From Ideonella_A sp963843805 (lineage in GTDB: Bacteria > Pseudomonadota > Gammaproteobacteria > Burkholderiales > Burkholderiaceae_C): a stretch of 64,000 nt of DNA. The DNA is taken from positions 62,001 to 126,000 of the forward strand of contig CAWJLY010000009.1 of NCBI GenBank assembly GCA_963843805.1, given 5' to 3'. Below, one piece after another: positions 59,579 to 64,000 of this stretch. The position numbers were made by a program, and so were the translations under genes. The notes beneath the pieces are model-generated. The model was not told where the DNA came from, did no database searches, and saw nothing but the letters and a program-made list of their open reading frames with translations. The stretch's first letter is position 1. Each line of letters starts with the position of its first letter.

Positions 59579-60880
59579 TCAGTGTGATGCTGTGTGCACG
59601 CGGTCGTACACCGCTCCGATGCGAGCCGCGTGGCTGGCAGCACTGAACGTGCGAGCTCGACGTTGGCCCAAGTCTTCCAGACGGCGCCTGAGTTCATCAT
59701 CCTGGTCAAGCGCACGGATCGCCTCGACAATGCTACCGGTGTCGTACGGGTCGGTCAGCAGCGCCGCGTCGCCGGCGATTTCGGGGAGACAACTGGTGTT
59801 CGATGTCACGACCGCTGTACCAAGCAGCATCGACTCGATCACCGGAAGGCCGAATCCTTCGTACAAGGACGGGAACAAGGTCGCCTTGGCCCCGCGAATC
59901 ATGGATACCAGCACCGACAAGGGCAGGTATTCGAGCTGGATGATTCTGGCGCCGATGTGGGCCCGCCCGGCACCGGTCAGAGATTTCAAGAGACGCAGCT
60001 CATCCTCGACGCCCCAGCCGGGGGCGCCGACGATGACCAGCTGCGATTCACTGCCGCTGGCCAAATATGCCTCGATGATTCGACCGATGTTCTTTTTCGG
60101 TTCCAGGGCACCATAAAAAAGAAAGTAGTCCTTGAATTCGAGTCCGAAGGTGCCTTTCAGTTCGGTGGCGACATCGGCATCTGGTTTGTCGATCAGGTCG
60201 GCGGGAAACTCGACAGACTGCCAGGTATTGGTGACCTTGTCAGGGTCTGCGCCGAGGAGGTTGATGATGTCCGTGCGCGAATTTTCAGATACGGTCACGA
60301 TGTGCGCGGCATCCCGGACGATCTGAGAACACATGTGGAAGTATTTGGCCTTGTTGTCCAGGGTGGTGTGGGGCAGACGCAGCGGCACCAGGTCGTGCAT
60401 CGTGTAGATGTTGAGCGCCGAGTCGTGACAGGCCGGAACCGGGTATGTCCAATGGGCAATGTCGACGTCGGGCTTATTGATCCGGGCAAAGCGGTTTGTC
60501 AGCCGATGGCCGAGGATGGCTCGCTGGTAGAAGTCCTCGCTGTTCCAGATTTCATCGAACTGTGGCATGCGTGAGCGCAATGCATCCCGCACCACGCCGC
60601 CACTGATGGGCACCCGGTCGACCCGGCAGCCCAGGTGGGCGGTGATCGAGGCGCCGATGCGCTGACTCTGCCGCAACCACCCCTTGGTTTTCGGTTTCGC
60701 CGCGTCGAAGAACGTCACCTCGCTCAAAAGCCCGTGGCGGCTGTGCGTCGATTTCCCGCCGTACAGAATGTCGATCCGATGGCCGAGTTGCCGGATCGTG
60801 CTGCTGAGGTGGCGTCCGTAGGTTGCGACGCCGGTACCACGCTGAAGCCCCATGTTGTAGGCATCGAGCATGATTTTCAT
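59579..60880 (-). CDS. Glycosyltransferase family 4 (GT-B)
   Basis: This intact 433-residue protein starts at ATG 60880 (MKIMLDAYNMGLQRGTGVAT, a typical GT4 N-terminus with the GTGVATY acceptor loop). The nucleotide-sugar half contains YFLFYGALEPKKNIGRIIEA, QLVIVGAPGWGVEDELRLL and the E-x7-E motif FPSLYEGFGLPVIESMLLGT. Domain order is that of mannosyl- or rhamnosyltransferases. It should add a sugar during assembly of the surface polysaccharide. Donor sugar is unknown. Confidence 0.9.
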   Translation of the reverse strand: MKIMLDAYNMGLQRGTGVATYGRHLSSTIRQLGHRIDILYGGKSTHSRHGLLSEVTFFDAAKPKTKGWLRQSQRIGASITAHLGCRVDRVPISGGVVRDALRSRMPQFDEIWNSEDFYQRAILGHRLTNRFARINKPDVDIAHWTYPVPACHDSALNIYTMHDLVPLRLPHTTLDNKAKYFHMCSQIVRDAAHIVTVSENSRTDIINLLGADPDKVTNTWQSVEFPADLIDKPDADVATELKGTFGLEFKDYFLFYGALEPKKNIGRIIEAYLASGSESQLVIVGAPGWGVEDELRLLKSLTGAGRAHIGARIIQLEYLPLSVLVSMIRGAKATLFPSLYEGFGLPVIESMLLGTAVVTSNTSCLPEIAGDAALLTDPYDTGSIVEAIRALDQDDELRRRLEDLGQRRARTFSAASHAARIGAVYDRVHTASH

Positions 60881-60959
60881 GCCCAGCCTCCGCACCTGTC
60901 CGAGGTCTGTCGATGCGCATGGCCGAATCCGGGTGACAACGCAGCGCCAGACCGATGCA

Positions 60960-62843
60960 TTACTGACATTCGATTCCGCGCGAAGCGCGATCCAGGAATT
61001 CAAACCAGTGGTGATCGAGTGATGTCGGATAGAACACCATGCCGCGGATTTCCCAGCCGGGCGCGCCGAATTGCCCATGAAGTTCAATCATAGGGAGTTC
61101 AAGGTCGACGATCGAGAAGCCGTCTGCGCCGATCGACTTGGCACGTCCCTTGACTTGTTGCCATTGGAATGGCCGGTCTGCTGTCGTTGCCGGGTCGCTG
61201 ACGAGAAGTTGGCACGTTATTTCTGCCGACGTCGCAACCACGATCCGGATCTTGGCGTTTGCTGCATCACCAGGGCGAACACCCATTTCGGTGCGGTCCC
61301 AGGCGCCCGCCAGCAGAAATCCTGCGTCGAACGCCGGCGGCTGATGTCGTGAGGAGTCAAAGCCATAGAGGACACCGAAATGCACGCTGGAACCAATGTG
61401 CGCCGGTTTCAGTTGGTGTGCCGCATGGGCGACGACATCTTGAAGGCTTGTCACCCATGGGTTGAGGCTGATGGGCGGAACTGTCGGCTGGGACCTTGCG
61501 GCGCGAAGACGATGACCAACAGGAGATCCGTCCCCCCGCGAATCGATGATGGCAGCTCCGCCGATCGCTGTCAGCACGCGTGCGTCCGAGGCCTCGACAA
61601 ACACATGAATGCCCGAGTCGGCGGCGCGAATGGCCCACAGGTCGGCGGATCCCATGCCGAGCGGCAACAGGACACCTGACGTTTCAGGCGCGGCAAGTGC
61701 ATGCCAGGCCTGGCTTCGATCAAAGGTTTCGGCATGTGCTGGGAGTTGGTCATCGGCCGGGTGATCGGCCATTGATGACACTTCTGCGGCAAAGGCGATG
61801 CAGTGATCGAAACATGGTGCCAGTCGGGCGAGTCGAACCTTGAGAGCGGCACGCGCGACTGTCTCGGCAGGCCATCCGAACAACAGGTTGCCCGGCTTGC
61901 CCTCGACGACAGGCAGCGAGCCAGAGCTGGGCTCGGTGGCGAAGGCGCGCATGGGTTGGTCGACTCCCGCTATTGGCACTGTCGAGCCATCCGCGCGTTG
62001 GTGGCGCCATCCGTCGCTGCGCAAGCAGCCCGCGACATCCTGGCTCGCCAACAGCAAGCCGCTGAGTTGGCGGGCGATCCGCGCAGCGGGGGCAGACGTC
62101 GCTGCTTCGTTGCGCTGGACCCCGACGATCGCCGCCCGCAAAGACAGCTGCGCCGCAGACAGGACACTCGCCGCTTCCAGCCGGTTGCGTCTAGAAAGCA
62201 GGGATGTCACGAAGATGGCCGACACGTCTGTCAGGTCACCTTGCACATGGTCGACTGGATCGTCTGTGTCGTCGACGCGAATGAATCTTCCCCGCGTCGC
62301 GTCGAAATGCAGGAGAACACTGCCGGTTTGACGGCCGAGTTCTTCGAACCAGCGGGCCTCCTCGTCGAAATCCGAAGCCGCTGGCGCTGCCGGTCCGAGC
62401 GTTGCCACGTCCCAATACACCACCGGGCGTTTGCCGGAGTCGACGAATTGCTGGACAGCCAAATTCGAGCTGCCAGTGGCGTCGAGATGATGTGCCGCGG
62501 CGCAATTCGGGTCGGCCTGCAGCGCGCGTCGATAGTATCGTGCTGCAGTCTCCCGGTCGCCTTTCAGGCGGAACACATGGCCCAGGTACAACCAGGGGTC
62601 TGCTGCAGTCTGATCCACTTCTGCGGCGGTTCGGTATTCCGCAATTGCCGCGTCGCTGTGCCCCAGTTCCTTCAGTGCATGACCTCGTTGAACGCGCAGA
62701 TGCCACAAGGCCGGCCGCGCTTCCAAGACCTGTGCATACAGCTCGGCCGCAACCAGCCATTGGCGCGCGGCCATCGCCGCATCGGCAGCCCGGATCAACG
62801 GTCCGAGCTTCTTGCGCCGCACGAAGCTCCACGCGAAGGTCAC
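60960..62843 (-). CDS. TPR protein of the polysaccharide locus, unknown C-terminal domain
   Basis: About 627 residues from GTG 62843 (VTFAWSFVRRKKLGPLIRAA). Three TPR repeats occupy residues ~20-125: LYAQVLEARPALWHLRVQRG, GHSDAAIAEYRTAAEVDQTA, GDRETAARYYRRALQADPNC. The next ~350 residues contain VYWDVATLGPAAPAASDFDE and repeated Rossmann-like strands and resemble a GT-B-like or pseudo-enzyme region without an obvious E-x7-E motif. The last ~120 residues (IRIVVATSAEITCQLLVSDP, IVDLELPMIELHGQFGAPGW) look like a beta-sandwich. I cannot assign a family. It lies between two glycosyltransferases and probably acts in the same polysaccharide pathway. Confidence 0.7.
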   Translation of the reverse strand: MTFAWSFVRRKKLGPLIRAADAAMAARQWLVAAELYAQVLEARPALWHLRVQRGHALKELGHSDAAIAEYRTAAEVDQTAADPWLYLGHVFRLKGDRETAARYYRRALQADPNCAAAHHLDATGSSNLAVQQFVDSGKRPVVYWDVATLGPAAPAASDFDEEARWFEELGRQTGSVLLHFDATRGRFIRVDDTDDPVDHVQGDLTDVSAIFVTSLLSRRNRLEAASVLSAAQLSLRAAIVGVQRNEAATSAPAARIARQLSGLLLASQDVAGCLRSDGWRHQRADGSTVPIAGVDQPMRAFATEPSSGSLPVVEGKPGNLLFGWPAETVARAALKVRLARLAPCFDHCIAFAAEVSSMADHPADDQLPAHAETFDRSQAWHALAAPETSGVLLPLGMGSADLWAIRAADSGIHVFVEASDARVLTAIGGAAIIDSRGDGSPVGHRLRAARSQPTVPPISLNPWVTSLQDVVAHAAHQLKPAHIGSSVHFGVLYGFDSSRHQPPAFDAGFLLAGAWDRTEMGVRPGDAANAKIRIVVATSAEITCQLLVSDPATTADRPFQWQQVKGRAKSIGADGFSIVDLELPMIELHGQFGAPGWEIRGMVFYPTSLDHHWFEFLDRASRGIECQ

Positions 62844-62856
62844 GAGCGCGCGCCCA

Positions 62857-64000
62857 TCAGACGAAGTCGAGGCCCGTGAGCCCCCATGCATTGCGGACTT
62901 CTGGACTTTCAGGGTTGAGTGAACCGAGCGCCTGGATCCGAATGATGTTCTCGCGCGCCAGAACGCCAGATGGAATGACGAAGGTCTGGGTGCACTGCGG
63001 CTCAAGCAATTCGCCTTCGCCCAGGGTATGGCCATTCAGGATGATCAGGTACCGAACCGGATGGCTGCCGCCGCGATTGCGAAATCCGATCTGCATGTGA
63101 GACGTCGAGCCCACGCGAGGGTCAATCGAAAAGCAGAAACTGATGCCGTCGCCGAGCACCCATGCGCAGCCGTCCTCCACCTGCACGCCTTGCGTGGACA
63201 GGTAGCGCGCGTCGCCTGGATTGGTGGCTCGATAGCGGTTCTGGTCAAGCCAGGGATAGTGGTCGCGCACCTCGCTGACCGCCTCGTGCAGGTGGCGGGT
63301 GCGTCGACTGATCAACTTGGGGGCGACCGCGCCATTGGGCAGAATTCGGATTTTTGCCAGCGCACGGGGATTGACGATGACCTGCATCGCTGGCGCGTTG
63401 TTCATCAGGAAGCTGGTGTAGCTGGGGATTCCGGCCCGATAGCTGTCGACGAGTCCTTGCGTCAGCCTGCCGGTTCCCAGCGCGCTGGTGAGGATCGGCA
63501 AAGGCGTGGTGCTGATGAACTGGATGATGCCGTTGATGCTTCGCAACCAGCGATCATGGCCGATCTCGCAGGTTTTCCAAGCCAAGTGAGCCATCTGCCT
63601 GGCGCGCTCTTCCGCAACCTCGGCATGCCCCACAGCGGCGGGATTGATCAGGATGCCGTTGAGCCAGTTGCTGATGTACTCGTCGTGGGTAGCCGAATCG
63701 GGTGCGATGACCAGCATCCCGTGGGCCATCGCTTCGATGAACCCCATGCCGATGCCTTCGGACAGGCGTGGCGCGATGTAGACATTGTGTTCCTTCAGCA
63801 GAGCGCCATAAGCGGCAGGGTCCTTGAACCACTGGGACTTTTTAAGCTGATACGTGTCGACGTTGCGCTCGAGCCATCGTGACGAATCGATGCGTCGGTC
63901 ATCGGGGCTGTCATGTACATGCAAACGGGTCATCTGCGCGCCAAGCAGACGCTCGACCATGCCGAGGTTGATGCCGTGTTGCGGCTGACGTTGCCACAGC
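62857..64000 (-). CDS. Glycosyltransferase with C-terminal beta-rich extension (5' end outside window)
   Basis: At least 381 codons; the N-terminal half lies beyond the window. The visible GT-B donor domain has WFKDPAAYGALLKEHNVYIA, then PRLSEGIGMGFIEAMAHGML (E-x7-E motif) and HDEYISNWLNGILINPAAVG. A helical linker follows, and the last ~110 residues (GCAWVLGDGISFCFSIDPRV, SHMQIGFRNRGGSHPVRYLI) form a beta-rich, probably carbohydrate-binding-like module. The stop at 62857 lies just upstream of the TPR gene. The donor sugar is unknown. Confidence 0.84.
   Translation of the reverse strand, partial: LWQRQPQHGINLGMVERLLGAQMTRLHVHDSPDDRRIDSSRWLERNVDTYQLKKSQWFKDPAAYGALLKEHNVYIAPRLSEGIGMGFIEAMAHGMLVIAPDSATHDEYISNWLNGILINPAAVGHAEVAEERARQMAHLAWKTCEIGHDRWLRSINGIIQFISTTPLPILTSALGTGRLTQGLVDSYRAGIPSYTSFLMNNAPAMQVIVNPRALAKIRILPNGAVAPKLISRRTRHLHEAVSEVRDHYPWLDQNRYRATNPGDARYLSTQGVQVEDGCAWVLGDGISFCFSIDPRVGSTSHMQIGFRNRGGSHPVRYLIILNGHTLGEGELLEPQCTQTFVIPSGVLARENIIRIQALGSLNPESPEVRNAWGLTGLDFV

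Overview
The window looks like chromosomal DNA of a Burkholderiales betaproteobacterium. GC content and third-position GC are high. Familiar gene neighbourhoods of that order are present (dksA-STAS-hslVU, glyQ-glyS-gmhB-plsC, corC-lnt, a double-length uvrA), together with traits common there (cyanophycin, polyhydroxybutyrate and polyphosphate genes, TRAP and Liv-type transporters). No rRNA, tRNA or CRISPR array was seen. Many genes, including essential ones (glyS, glyQ, hslU, lnt), are interrupted by one-base frameshifts. At least a dozen share one signature, an extra A in CAG (or T in CTG), so I treat them as probable sequence errors and annotate the intended genes across the shifts.

Layout. 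1-1118: end of cyanophycin synthetase. 1161-9079: probable sulfopropanediol (DHPS) catabolic operon on the minus strand (small membrane protein, three-part TRAP transporter, HisD-like HpsN, SDR HpsO, zinc alcohol dehydrogenase HpsP), with a divergent LacI regulator and a perfect palindromic operator between them. 9150-12274: malonyl-CoA synthetase and decarboxylase. 12370-21820: sigma-54 activator, a near-consensus sigma-54 promoter, a Liv-type ABC transporter and a 3-hydroxybutyrate-oligomer hydrolase lipoprotein. 21836-26482: hydrolases, an SH3 protein, an MBL-fold enzyme and a YgjP-like metalloprotease. 26537-33597: plsC, gmhB, glyS, glyQ, lnt, corC. 33757-41189: COG0523 metal chaperone, Cys-depleted DksA, STAS protein, hslVU, coaX, PPK2. 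41239-44762: DUF481 protein and an MlaD/MlaE-type lipid transport operon. 45329-47815: hybrid histidine kinase. 48054-54015: tandem UvrA. 54114-64000: surface polysaccharide region (GDP-fucose synthase, IS remnant, KpsE/M/T exporter, FkbM methyltransferase, two glycosyltransferases and a TPR protein).

The two most unusual signals are non-coding. First, four copies of an unidentified structured repeat occur as two head-to-head pairs (17060-17370 and 25196-25448). Each has long self-complementary arms of unrelated sequence around a conserved purine-rich, Shine-Dalgarno-like core. Almost all arm mismatches are G-U wobbles in a single orientation, which points to a transcribed RNA fold. Second, REP/BIME-like GC palindromes have been inserted three times inside the uvrA coding sequence, always in inter-domain linkers. 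Two are translated as low-complexity linkers, and one breaks the frame while supplying a ribosome-binding-like sequence and GTG for a downstream ORF.
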